From an uncultured Cellvibrio sp. (lineage in GTDB: Bacteria; Pseudomonadota; Gammaproteobacteria; Pseudomonadales; Cellvibrionaceae), in the NCBI GenBank assembly GCA_946481095.1, contig CAMLML010000071.1, positions 1 through 24,299 on the forward strand: 24,299 nucleotides of DNA. The letters are read 5' to 3'. The position numbers and the translations under genes are program-made. Positions within the stretch are counted from its first letter, which is position 1; every line of letters starts with the position of its first letter. Shown one piece after another: positions 16,945 to 23,409 of the stretch. Under the pieces are notes generated by a model. The model saw nothing but the letters and a program-made list of their open reading frames with translations, searched no databases and was not told the DNA's origin.

Positions 16945-17580
16945 ATGAAAGCTTCGAAATTATTAATGGCTATTGTTTTTGGTGGTATAACCACGTTCGG
17001 TTTGTTTTTTTTAATGAACGAGTTGGTCAATAATCCAATGAAGGAACCTGATCAAAAAGAATCAGTGAAAATCCCTGACATGCGGATGCCAGATACCAAA
17101 ATTGAAAATCGGTTTGAAGAAGCAAAGCCAGAAAAACCACAAGAGCCTGATGTGCCTCCACCTGATCTGCCCGAGCCTGATATTGTTGCGCCTGATGCCA
17201 GCATTGGAGGTCTTAATATGGATTTCCAGATCGCTCAAGGTGGATTGGAAATTGGCGGTCCTGGCGGTCTTAATCTGGGTGAAGGTAATTACATGCCGAT
17301 AGTAACGGTTGCGCATGAATATCCCAGCACAGCTCTTTCCAGAGGTATGGAAGGTAGTTGTACAGTGGTATTCACTGTAACAGAGACCGGTGCTGTAAAA
17401 GATGCGGTTCCAGTGCCTGAATTGTGTATTAATAAAAAGGATGGCCAGCCAACAACTGTTTGGAACAGGGCTTCGGTAAAAGCAGTATCAAAGTTTAAAT
17501 TTAAGCCGAAAGTTGAAGATGGGAAAGCGGTTGAAGTTCCCGGTGTGAGATACAAACTCACTTATCAAATGGCTAAATAG
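16945..17580 (+). CDS. tonB: TonB energy transducer (TonB2-like)
   Basis: The 211-residue protein has an N-terminal membrane anchor (residues 7-25), a charged and proline-rich stretch (about 40-84, with repeated Pro-Glu and Pro-Asp), a Gly-rich linker (88-114) and a C-terminal TonB domain (about 118-211). EYP at 125-127 and the strand GSCTVVFTVTETGAVKD match the family domain that grips the TonB box of outer-membrane receptors. Cys139 and Cys161 in the C-terminal domain could form a disulfide. The proline-rich part is short compared with E. coli TonB, as in TonB2, which may explain the need for TtpC. The gene sits five bases after exbD and ten bases before the TPR gene. Confidence 0.9.
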   Translation: MKASKLLMAIVFGGITTFGLFFLMNELVNNPMKEPDQKESVKIPDMRMPDTKIENRFEEAKPEKPQEPDVPPPDLPEPDIVAPDASIGGLNMDFQIAQGGLEIGGPGGLNLGEGNYMPIVTVAHEYPSTALSRGMEGSCTVVFTVTETGAVKDAVPVPELCINKKDGQPTTVWNRASVKAVSKFKFKPKVEDGKAVEVPGVRYKLTYQMAK

Positions 17581-17590
17581 GAGTCTTCCA

Positions 17591-18958
17591 GTGAAACGCG
17601 CAATACATAAGGTTTCGGTTGTGTTTAACAGAACACTTTTGGCGACTTTTTTGTTGGCCTCTCCGGTTTTGGTGAGCTTCACAGCAAATTCTATTAATCC
17701 AGCACAAACTTTGTTTGTGTCTGGTGTGGCTCATGCTCAAGTAAAAGCAAAAAATAAGAAATTTGAAAAACGCAGCTTGCCAACAGTTGGTGAAAGCGTG
17801 GGCAAAAAGCTTCAGGAGGCCTATGATTTTTTACAGCCTCCACCCGACAAAAAGTTGCAGCCCAATCCAAAAAAAGTTATCGAGATTATGTCATCCGTTC
17901 CACGGGAGAAGTTGAACCCTGCGGAAGCTGCAAAAATTCATCAATTGACAGCCTACGCTTATGCACAGCTTGAAAACTATCCCAAGGCCATAGAATCATT
18001 TGAAAAACTGTTGGCGTTGAGTCCCAATATTGCTGTTGCGGATGAGCAATCAACTTTGCTTATTTTAAGTCAGTTGTATGGTGCTCAGGAAAATCCCAAA
18101 AAAGCGTTGGATAGTTTGATCAAATGGACAGACTATGTGGCTGAGATCAAACCTGAGCAGTACAACATTTTTGCGACACTCTATTATCAAGTGGATGATA
18201 AGAAAAATGCATTGTTAAATATTAACGAAGCTGTCAGGTTGCAGGAGTTGGCTGGAAAAGTTCCGGCGGAAGGTTGGTATAACATGCAGCGTGGTTTGTA
18301 TCTTGATAAGGAAGATTACAAAAGCACTTTGGGTGTTGTTGAAAAGCTGATCCAGCATTATTCAAAAGCTTCTTATTGGAAAACATTAAGTCAGCTTTAC
18401 GGTATATTGGAACAACCTGCAAAACGTGTTGCCGCTCTGGAAGCTTGTTATTTGGTGGGTGGTTTGACTAATGAGAAAGACCTGACAAGCTTGGCCGCGC
18501 TATTTTGGGAAATGGAAGCTCCTTATAAAGCGGCAAAAGTCATGGAAAAGGGTATTTATACCGATAAGATAATCGAACCGACTGCGAAAAATCTTAAATT
18601 TTTGGCTGATGTTTTACGTGCAGCCAGAGAAGATAAAAAATCTTTGGTGGAATATGAGAAAGCAGCTCAAAAATCGACGGATGGTGATTTGATTCTCGGT
18701 TTGGCAGAAATGTATATGTTGAATGACAATTACAAAGATGCCTCAAAATGGGCAAAAGAAGCTATTGCGAAAAATGTCAAACGAGCAGACCGTGCGAATA
18801 TGACAGTTGGGCAGGCAGAGTATGAGTTAAAAAATTATGATGCTGCAATCAGCTACTTTCAAAAGGCAACCAAAGACGAGCGTTCTGCAAAGTTCGCCAG
18901 ACAATGGATAGCTGCAGCTGAGCGTGAAAAGAAAAAAGCAGAGATAGCCAAGCAATAA
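17591..18958 (+). CDS. Periplasmic TPR-repeat protein of the TonB/TtpC operon
   Basis: The 455-residue product starts with GTG, AGGAG seven bases upstream, and has a long signal peptide likely cut after AHA at residue 49. Helical repeats run to the C-terminus, with recognisable TPR-like units such as AQLENYPKAIESFEKLLALSP, GAQENPKKALDSLIKWTDY and VGQAEYELKNYDAAISYFQKA. The protein ends in a Lys/Ala-rich helix. TPR proteins in this position are found in other TtpC-TonB clusters, but their role is unproven; a periplasmic adaptor for the transducer is my inference. The gene closes the operon at a strong terminator. Confidence 0.85.
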   Translation: MKRAIHKVSVVFNRTLLATFLLASPVLVSFTANSINPAQTLFVSGVAHAQVKAKNKKFEKRSLPTVGESVGKKLQEAYDFLQPPPDKKLQPNPKKVIEIMSSVPREKLNPAEAAKIHQLTAYAYAQLENYPKAIESFEKLLALSPNIAVADEQSTLLILSQLYGAQENPKKALDSLIKWTDYVAEIKPEQYNIFATLYYQVDDKKNALLNINEAVRLQELAGKVPAEGWYNMQRGLYLDKEDYKSTLGVVEKLIQHYSKASYWKTLSQLYGILEQPAKRVAALEACYLVGGLTNEKDLTSLAALFWEMEAPYKAAKVMEKGIYTDKIIEPTAKNLKFLADVLRAAREDKKSLVEYEKAAQKSTDGDLILGLAEMYMLNDNYKDASKWAKEAIAKNVKRADRANMTVGQAEYELKNYDAAISYFQKATKDERSAKFARQWIAAAEREKKKAEIAKQ

Positions 18959-18973
18959 AAAATTGCGAACAAT

Positions 18974-19002
18974 AAAAAATGCCCCTGATGGGGCATTTTT
19001 TA
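18974..19002. terminator. Bidirectional terminator between the TPR gene and the DUF4124 gene
   Basis: AAAAATGCCCC (18975-18985) and GGGGCATTTTT (18990-19000) form a perfect 11-bp stem with a TGAT loop, and T or A tracts flank both sides. It serves the convergent genes ending at 18958 and 19026. Confidence 0.92.
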
Positions 19003-19025
19003 TTTCAAACTACAATTTTAGATAG

Positions 19026-19439
19026 TTACTGATCAGAACATTCGGCAGCAATAATTTGCTCCATGGTTTCTACTTGTGCTTGCATTTCTTCGGGTGTCAT
19101 GAAGCGTTGCTCACCGTTGGCATCGGTAGTTCTGACTCGCGGGTTAGTGGTGAGTACTTGAAGATTTTTTCGGGCATTGGCGCAACGCTCTGGATCAGGT
19201 TCAGCAACAGCAGCTTTGGCTCCTTCTTTTTTGTCTTCTTTTTTTGCTGAGTCAGAATAGTCAACGGGTTCGCTGTGCCCTGTTCGGGCATTAATCATTC
19301 GTGATGGTGTGTCCTTGGGTGGGTTTTTTCCATAATGCGTCACTCCCTTTTCATCTATCCAGGAATAAATTTTATCGGCATAAAGTGACGGGCTCATAAC
19401 TGAAGTAACAAGAGCGAAACCAAGCAAAAACTTTTTCAT
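19026..19439 (-). CDS. DUF4124 domain protein, secreted
   Basis: The 137-residue product has a signal peptide (MKKFLLGFAL onward, cut after SLYA near residue 21), followed directly by DKIYSWIDEKGVTHYGKNPP, the DUF4124 pattern (aromatic-W-x-D-x-x-G-x-x-x-Y-x-x-x-PP). The middle is charged and low complexity (KKEDKKEGAKAAVAEPDP), and the C-terminal third, with two cysteines (in PERCANARKNL and AAECSDQ), looks helical. DUF4124 proteins are small envelope proteins of unknown function. The ribosome site is weak. There is no link to the TonB operon other than convergence at the terminator. Confidence 0.82.
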   Translation of the reverse strand: MKKFLLGFALVTSVMSPSLYADKIYSWIDEKGVTHYGKNPPKDTPSRMINARTGHSEPVDYSDSAKKEDKKEGAKAAVAEPDPERCANARKNLQVLTTNPRVRTTDANGEQRFMTPEEMQAQVETMEQIIAAECSDQ

Positions 19440-19571
19440 AGTGTGGCCATCAAAATGTAAGTTTGGATAAACAGATTTGTGATAACTATAGCCTTAAATG
19501 CGCACACAGGGAAATTTGGCGTAAATAAACGCAAAAAACATAAAAATAAAATTGTGCATTTAAGCAAAACC

Positions 19572-19599
19572 TTGACTTTACAGCATGGATCGCGACAAT
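19572..19599 (+). promoter_or_regulatory. Sigma-70-like promoter of the ilvIH leader
   Basis: TTGACT (19572-19577), 16 bases, GACAAT (19594-19599). The -35 matches five of six and the -10 four of six consensus bases. It predicts a transcription start near 19606, just before the structured leader that begins at 19611. The rest of the 437-base gap 19440-19876 holds the leader features listed separately and the upstream region of the DUF4124 gene. Confidence 0.5.
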
Positions 19600-19610
19600 T
19601 ACTTTTCCTC

Positions 19611-19683
19611 TGGATGGTAGCAGGCACCCCAAACTAGGGTTTTCCTGTTTTATCGCCAAGTCACCCTCTTGGCATTCCATCCG
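19611..19683 (+). ncRNA. Candidate three-way-junction RNA at the 5' end of the ilvIH leader
   Basis: The closing stem P1 pairs GGATGG (19612-19617) with CCATCC (19677-19682), plus one U-G pair outside. Inside it, P2 pairs CAGG (19621-19624) with CCTG (19644-19647), extended by ACCC (19626-19629) with GGGT (19637-19640). P3 pairs GCCAAG (19655-19660) with CTTGGC (19668-19673) over a TCACCCT loop. All helices nest and the element starts a few bases after the predicted transcription start. I do not recognise it as a named riboswitch or leader family. The fold is by eye. Confidence 0.4.
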
Positions 19684-19706
19684 CGGTTCACACCCTTACC
19701 GGGGTA

Positions 19707-19748
19707 ATGATCCTGAAAATGGCTGCATACCTGCACCTTTTTCGCTGA
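19707..19748 (+). CDS. Possible 13-codon leader peptide of ilvIH
   Basis: ATG at 19707 opens MILKMAAYLHLFR followed by TGA at 19746-19748. Four of thirteen residues are Ile or Leu, and a terminator-like hairpin begins nine bases after the stop, the usual arrangement for attenuation. GGGG lies very close before the ATG, a weak ribosome site. There is no run of Val, Ile or Leu codons as in E. coli ilvB or ilvG leaders, so chance is a fair alternative. Confidence 0.3.
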   Translation: MILKMAAYLHLFR

Positions 19749-19756
19749 TCCAAACC

Positions 19757-19777
19757 AAGCCTTGCCGGGCTTTTTTT
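19757..19777 (+). terminator. Terminator-like hairpin (possible attenuator) in the ilvIH leader
   Basis: AAGCC (19757-19761) and GGCTT (19768-19772) form a short stem around TTGCCG, followed by a run of T to 19777. It lies 100 bases before ilvI and cannot belong to DUF4124, which is on the other strand and further upstream, so read-through control of ilvIH is the natural reading. The stem is only 5 bp. Confidence 0.5.
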
Positions 19778-19876
19778 GTTGATCAATTCAGGCGTGATTA
19801 TCAGCAGATAATTGCGCATTCAATACCAACATCGCAGATGATTTAATTTTGTGATTTTCCTAAAAGGGGAAAGATT

Positions 19877-21610
19877 GTGGAAATGCTCTCAGGCGGAGAT
19901 ATGCTCATCCGCGCCCTGAAAGACGAAGGCGTTGAATACGTTTTTGGCTATCCAGGCGGCGCCGCATTGCATATTTACGATGCCATTTTTCGTCAGAAAG
20001 ACGTTAAACATATTCTCGTTCGCCACGAACAGGCAGCTACTCACGCTGCTGATGGTTATGCTCGTGCGACAGGTAAAGTCGGGACTGTATTGGTGACCTC
20101 CGGTCCCGGTGCGACCAATGCCATTACCGGTATTGCAACCGCTTATATGGACTCAATTCCAATGGTGGTTATTTCCGGTCAAGTACAAAGCCATTTAATT
20201 GGTGAAGATGCCTTTCAGGAAACCGACATGGTGGGTATTTCTCGCCCCATCGTAAAACACAGTTTTATGATCAAACATCCGAGCGAAATTGCCGAGACTG
20301 TGAAGAAGGCCTATTACATTGCCGCGACCGGTCGTCCCGGCCCTGTGGTGATAGATGTCCCCAAGGATATGACACACCCGGCAAATTTATTTGCTTATGA
20401 ATACCCTGAAAAAGTGAAGCTTAGATCTTACTCGCCCGCAACTCGTGGTCATGCCGGACAAATTAAAAAAGCGGTACAACTATTATTGGCAGCGAAACGC
20501 CCGGTGATTTATGCCGGTGGTGGTGTTGTGCAAGGTAACGCATCAGGTTTGCTGCGCGAGCTGGTGAACATGTTGAACATACCTTGTACCAACACCTTGA
20601 TGGGGTTGGGTGCCTATCCTGGTACTGACAAACGTTTCGTCGGCATGTTAGGTATGCACGGTACATACGAAGCGAATATGGCGATGCATCATAGCGATGT
20701 GATTCTTGCAGTTGGCGCACGTTTTGATGATCGTGTGACCAATGCCGTAAGCAAATTTTGTCCTAACGCAAAAATTATTCACATTGATATTGATCCCGCA
20801 TCGATTTCGAAAACCGTTGTTGCAGATGTACCAATCGTTGGTTCAGTTGAAAGTGTTTTAACTGACATGATTGCATTGATAAAAGAATCCACCGAAAAAC
20901 CGGATGCAGAAGCCAACGCTGCCTGGTGGAAACAAATTAATGAATGGCGTGAACGTCACGGTATTTATCATCAAACACGTTACGACACCGCCAGCAATTT
21001 AATTAAACCACAGGACGTGATTAAGGCCATTTGGGAAGTCACAAAAGGGGATGCCTATGTCACCTCCGACGTTGGCCAGCATCAAATGTTTGCCGCGCAA
21101 TATTATTTATTTGATAAACCGCGTCGTTGGATTAACTCCGGTGGCCTCGGCACTATGGGTTTTGGTTTGCCAGCAGCAATGGGCGTGCAATTTGCTGATC
21201 GTGATGCAACGGTGGTTTGCGTTACGGGTGAAGGTTCCATTCAAATGTGTATTCAGGAATTATCCTGTTGTACCCAATACCATTTACCGGTAAAAATTAT
21301 TTGTTTAAATAATCAGGCACTCGGTATGGTTCGCCAATGGCAAGACATGCAATATTCCAGTCGTTACGCCGAAAGTTTATACGAAGATTCTTTGCCGGAT
21401 TTCGTCAAACTCGCTGAAGCTTATGGCCATGTTGGTATGCGTGTAACAAAAAAAGAAGAGCTCAAAACAAAACTCGCCGAATGTTTTGCATTGAAAGATC
21501 GTTTGGTATTTATGGATATCATGGTCGATCAATCCGAACACGTATACCCCATGCAAATCGCTACACAATCCATGCGCGATATGTTTGTTAGCAAAACGGA
21601 GCGTGTGTGA
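19877..21610 (+). CDS. ilvI: IlvI, acetolactate synthase large (catalytic) subunit
   Basis: The enzyme condenses two pyruvates, or pyruvate and 2-oxobutyrate, in valine, leucine and isoleucine synthesis. The 577-residue product has the ThDP-activating Glu51 in [20 protein letters not shown], the FAD-binding middle domain, and the C-terminal ThDP/Mg motif beginning GEGSIQM and ending in [13 protein letters not shown]. The motif has Glu in place of the usual Asp (GEG rather than GDG), which I remember from other proteobacterial homologues. I chose the GTG at 19877: GGGGA lies six bases upstream and relatives begin MELLSG, matching (M)EMLSG. An ATG six bases later is the alternative. The stop overlaps the ilvH start. 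Confidence 0.94.
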   Translation: MEMLSGGDMLIRALKDEGVEYVFGYPGGAALHIYDAIFRQKDVKHILVRHEQAATHAADGYARATGKVGTVLVTSGPGATNAITGIATAYMDSIPMVVISGQVQSHLIGEDAFQETDMVGISRPIVKHSFMIKHPSEIAETVKKAYYIAATGRPGPVVIDVPKDMTHPANLFAYEYPEKVKLRSYSPATRGHAGQIKKAVQLLLAAKRPVIYAGGGVVQGNASGLLRELVNMLNIPCTNTLMGLGAYPGTDKRFVGMLGMHGTYEANMAMHHSDVILAVGARFDDRVTNAVSKFCPNAKIIHIDIDPASISKTVVADVPIVGSVESVLTDMIALIKESTEKPDAEANAAWWKQINEWRERHGIYHQTRYDTASNLIKPQDVIKAIWEVTKGDAYVTSDVGQHQMFAAQYYLFDKPRRWINSGGLGTMGFGLPAAMGVQFADRDATVVCVTGEGSIQMCIQELSCCTQYHLPVKIICLNNQALGMVRQWQDMQYSSRYAESLYEDSLPDFVKLAEAYGHVGMRVTKKEELKTKLAECFALKDRLVFMDIMVDQSEHVYPMQIATQSMRDMFVSKTERV

Positions 21611-22101
21611 TGAGACGAATCATTTCTGTTTTAGTTGAAAACGCGCCCGGTGCTTTGTCGCGTGTTGTAGGATTATTTTCACAACGTGGTTACAACATCG
21701 AAAGCTTGACTGTCGCACCAACGGAAGATCAAACCCTGTCACGCTTAACCCTGACAACTCTGGGTGATGATCACAAAATCGAACAAATCACCAAACATCT
21801 GAATAAATTAATCGATGTAGTGAAGCTGGTTGATTTAACCGAAGGCGCGCACATTGAACGCGAATTAATGTTGATCAAAGTAAAAGCCTCCGGTGCCCAA
21901 CGCGCCGAAGTCAAACGCTGTGTCGATATTTTCCGCGGCCAAATCGTCGACGTCACCAGCACCCTCTACACCATCCAAATCACCGGCGCGAGCGACAAGC
22001 TCGACGCGTTTTTAGAAGCCGTTGGTGATGCTTCGATCATCGAAGTTGTGCGCACGGGTGTGTGTGGAATTTCGCGTGGTGAAAAAGTGTTGAGTTTGTG
22101 A
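21610..22101 (+). CDS. ilvH: IlvH, acetolactate synthase small (regulatory) subunit
   Basis: The 163-residue product begins [27 protein letters not shown], the ACT domain that binds valine for feedback inhibition, followed by the C-terminal ALS small-subunit domain (VDVTSTLYTIQITGASDKLDAFLEA). Its length is normal for IlvH. I chose the ATG at 21610, which overlaps the ilvI stop (TGATG), over a GTG three bases earlier, because relatives begin with MRR or MRH. A strong terminator follows 21 bases after the stop. The ilvC gene, which commonly follows in related bacteria, is absent here. Confidence 0.95.
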   Translation: MRRIISVLVENAPGALSRVVGLFSQRGYNIESLTVAPTEDQTLSRLTLTTLGDDHKIEQITKHLNKLIDVVKLVDLTEGAHIERELMLIKVKASGAQRAEVKRCVDIFRGQIVDVTSTLYTIQITGASDKLDAFLEAVGDASIIEVVRTGVCGISRGEKVLSL

Positions 22102-22122
22102 TCTTGTCACTGCGTTGAATAG

Positions 22123-22158
22123 AAAGCCGAATCATGAGAGTGATTCGGCTTTTTTTTT
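22123..22158 (+). terminator. Rho-independent terminator of ilvIH
   Basis: AAAGCCGAATCA (22123-22134) and TGATTCGGCTTT (22141-22152) form a perfect 12-bp stem around TGAGAG, followed by more T to 22158. It ends the operon decisively. Confidence 0.95.
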
Positions 22159-22208
22159 GACTTATGTATTAAAATTCTGGATGGTGTTAACTCTGAAGAG
22201 GTCTTCAA

Positions 22209-23042
22209 TTGAAAACATATAAATATCTTGGGAAGAAGTCTTCAGAATGTTTTCTTAGAAGTTTTACTCTGAGATTTAGCCAGCCTGGTGCTTTTAATGA
22301 CCCATTTGAATTGCAACCCGAAATTCGGATAAGGAACGAAAGTGACTTTGTTGAAGATTATATATCTAAAATCGATATAGCTTCCCACATTTCTTATATA
22401 GAGAAATATGAAATCAATCTTGGTGTATCTGAAGTCGTTGTGCCAAAAATAAATTGTAGGAATATACTTTCGCAAGTAAGCGAGAAAATTGGAATTTTAT
22501 GCCTTTCGCAAGCTGAAACTCTGATACCTTCAAATCTCTTAATGTGGGCTCACTATTCTGAATCGCATCAGGGATGTGTTGTTGAATTAAAAACAGAAAG
22601 TGAATATGTTAAAAACTCTAGTGGGGTTCACTATAGGGATAGACGTCCAATAATCGATTCAAGAATATTTTTTGATAATGAATGTGTTTCAATTGGCGAT
22701 TTATATTTTAAGTCAAGTGAATGGAAATATGAAAATGAACGTCGAATCACAAAGAAGCTTGGCGATTGCATGTCTCTTGATAGTGTAGACCAGCTAGGAT
22801 TCAAAATTTTTGTAAGTAAGGTTCCTGTGCAGGCTATAGAATGTATTTATGTCGGATGCAATGCGTCTTATGAATTAAAAGAGACTGCAATACAGTTCTA
22901 TCGAGATACAAATATTAAAGTGAAATTTCTAAAAATTCATGACGAAGAATACAAATTAATACCATACGCTTCTTGTGGGTATAGTTATTCAGAAACATTA
23001 GACGTTAATAGGGCGTTAATTTTTGATAGACAATCAAGATAG
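22209..23042 (+). CDS. DUF2971 domain protein, AT-rich, TTG start
   Basis: The 277-residue product shows the DUF2971 landmarks: an N-terminal KYLG, FNDPFE at 29-34, ILCLS at 96-100, LMWAHYSESHQGCVVEL at 111-127, VHYRDRRP, and EWKYENERR at 171-179. The biochemical function of the family is unknown to me; members are scattered in bacteria, often in variable regions. The start is TTG at 22209 with AGAGG about eight bases upstream. The gene is visibly richer in A and T than ilvIH or DUF72, with many rare-looking AT-ending codons, suggesting horizontal transfer. It stands alone between the ilvH terminator and a gene-poor stretch. A toxin or defence role would be speculation. Confidence 0.75.
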   Translation: MKTYKYLGKKSSECFLRSFTLRFSQPGAFNDPFELQPEIRIRNESDFVEDYISKIDIASHISYIEKYEINLGVSEVVVPKINCRNILSQVSEKIGILCLSQAETLIPSNLLMWAHYSESHQGCVVELKTESEYVKNSSGVHYRDRRPIIDSRIFFDNECVSIGDLYFKSSEWKYENERRITKKLGDCMSLDSVDQLGFKIFVSKVPVQAIECIYVGCNASYELKETAIQFYRDTNIKVKFLKIHDEEYKLIPYASCGYSYSETLDVNRALIFDRQSR

Positions 23043-23060
23043 AAGTTTTTAATAAAATTG

Positions 23061-23079
23061 TTATTTACTGTGTAAATAA
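23061..23079. repeat. AT-rich inverted repeat after the DUF2971 gene
   Basis: TTATTTAC and GTAAATAA are perfect 8-bp inverted copies around TGT, 18 bases after the stop codon. There is no T run, so termination is uncertain; a protein-binding dyad is equally possible. It is the first item in the 367-base gap 23043-23409. Confidence 0.45.
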
Positions 23080-23185
23080 ACGATCGAGCTTGGAGGTAAC
23101 GGTAGGTCTTGAAATTAATGTGAGTATCTTGTTTGGGTTGGACGTGAGCATTAAAGCAACGGTTAATACTTTGGCGGAGGTGTTT

Positions 23186-23248
23186 GTGAAAGATTCATTC
23201 GTTTTGTTTTTTAGCGTTTGGTGCGGAGTGGCGTTTTTGCGGGCCTAG
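23186..23248 (+). CDS. Possible 20-residue hydrophobic peptide with a strong ribosome site
   Basis: GTG at 23186 opens VKDSFVLFFSVWCGVAFLRA (first codon read as Met) and ends at TAG 23246-23248. A perfect GGAGG lies five bases upstream. Residues 5-18 are strongly hydrophobic, long enough for a minimal membrane segment. Small membrane peptides include type I toxins and regulators, but there is no direct evidence that this is made. It lies between the DUF2971 gene and the tRNA-like fragment. Confidence 0.3.
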   Translation: MKDSFVLFFSVWCGVAFLRA

Positions 23249-23290
23249 TTGGGACACTTTCAACCCAGACGAGAGATTAGCATTGGTAGA

Positions 23291-23347
23291 TGGATCTGCT
23301 TTATCCAGGAAAAACGAGAGAGGGTGCAAATCCCTTTCCCCGCACCA
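23291..23347 (+). other. tRNA-like 3' half ending in CCA, probable tRNA pseudogene or att remnant
   Basis: A T-arm is recognisable: GAGGG (23320-23324), loop TGCAAAT, CCCTT (23332-23336), followed by TCCCCGC, discriminator A and CCA (23345-23347). Upstream, TGGAT (23291-23295), loop CTGCTTT and ATCCA (23303-23307) look like an anticodon arm. The 5' acceptor partner (GCGGGGA expected) is missing at the required distance, D-arm pairing fails, and the T-loop has G in place of the invariant second T. A 3' tRNA half without the 5' half is what integration into a tRNA gene leaves behind. The intact tRNA is not in this window. Confidence 0.4.
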
Positions 23348-23409
23348 TGTGTCAAAATTAAGAAAATGGTATTTGAATATCATATACCTAATTAAAGAGT
23401 GTTCGAATT

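Noticed and set aside
21226..21240. Loss of the ThDP/Mg aspartate in IlvI (GEG in place of GDG)
   Set aside because: Glu at this position is, from memory, frequent in proteobacterial IlvI homologues and can still bind the metal, so it is not a sign of inactivation.
23231..23347. Intact tRNA gene
   Set aside because: I tried GCGGGCC and GCGGAGT as 5' acceptor strands; both give mismatches with TCCCCGC and wrong distances, and no proper D-arm pairs. Only the 3' half is tRNA-like.
23195..23383. 62-codon minus-strand frame over the tRNA-like region
   Set aside because: Its WCGERDLHPL stretch is the reverse complement of the tRNA-like T-arm and acceptor, a usual source of false small proteins.
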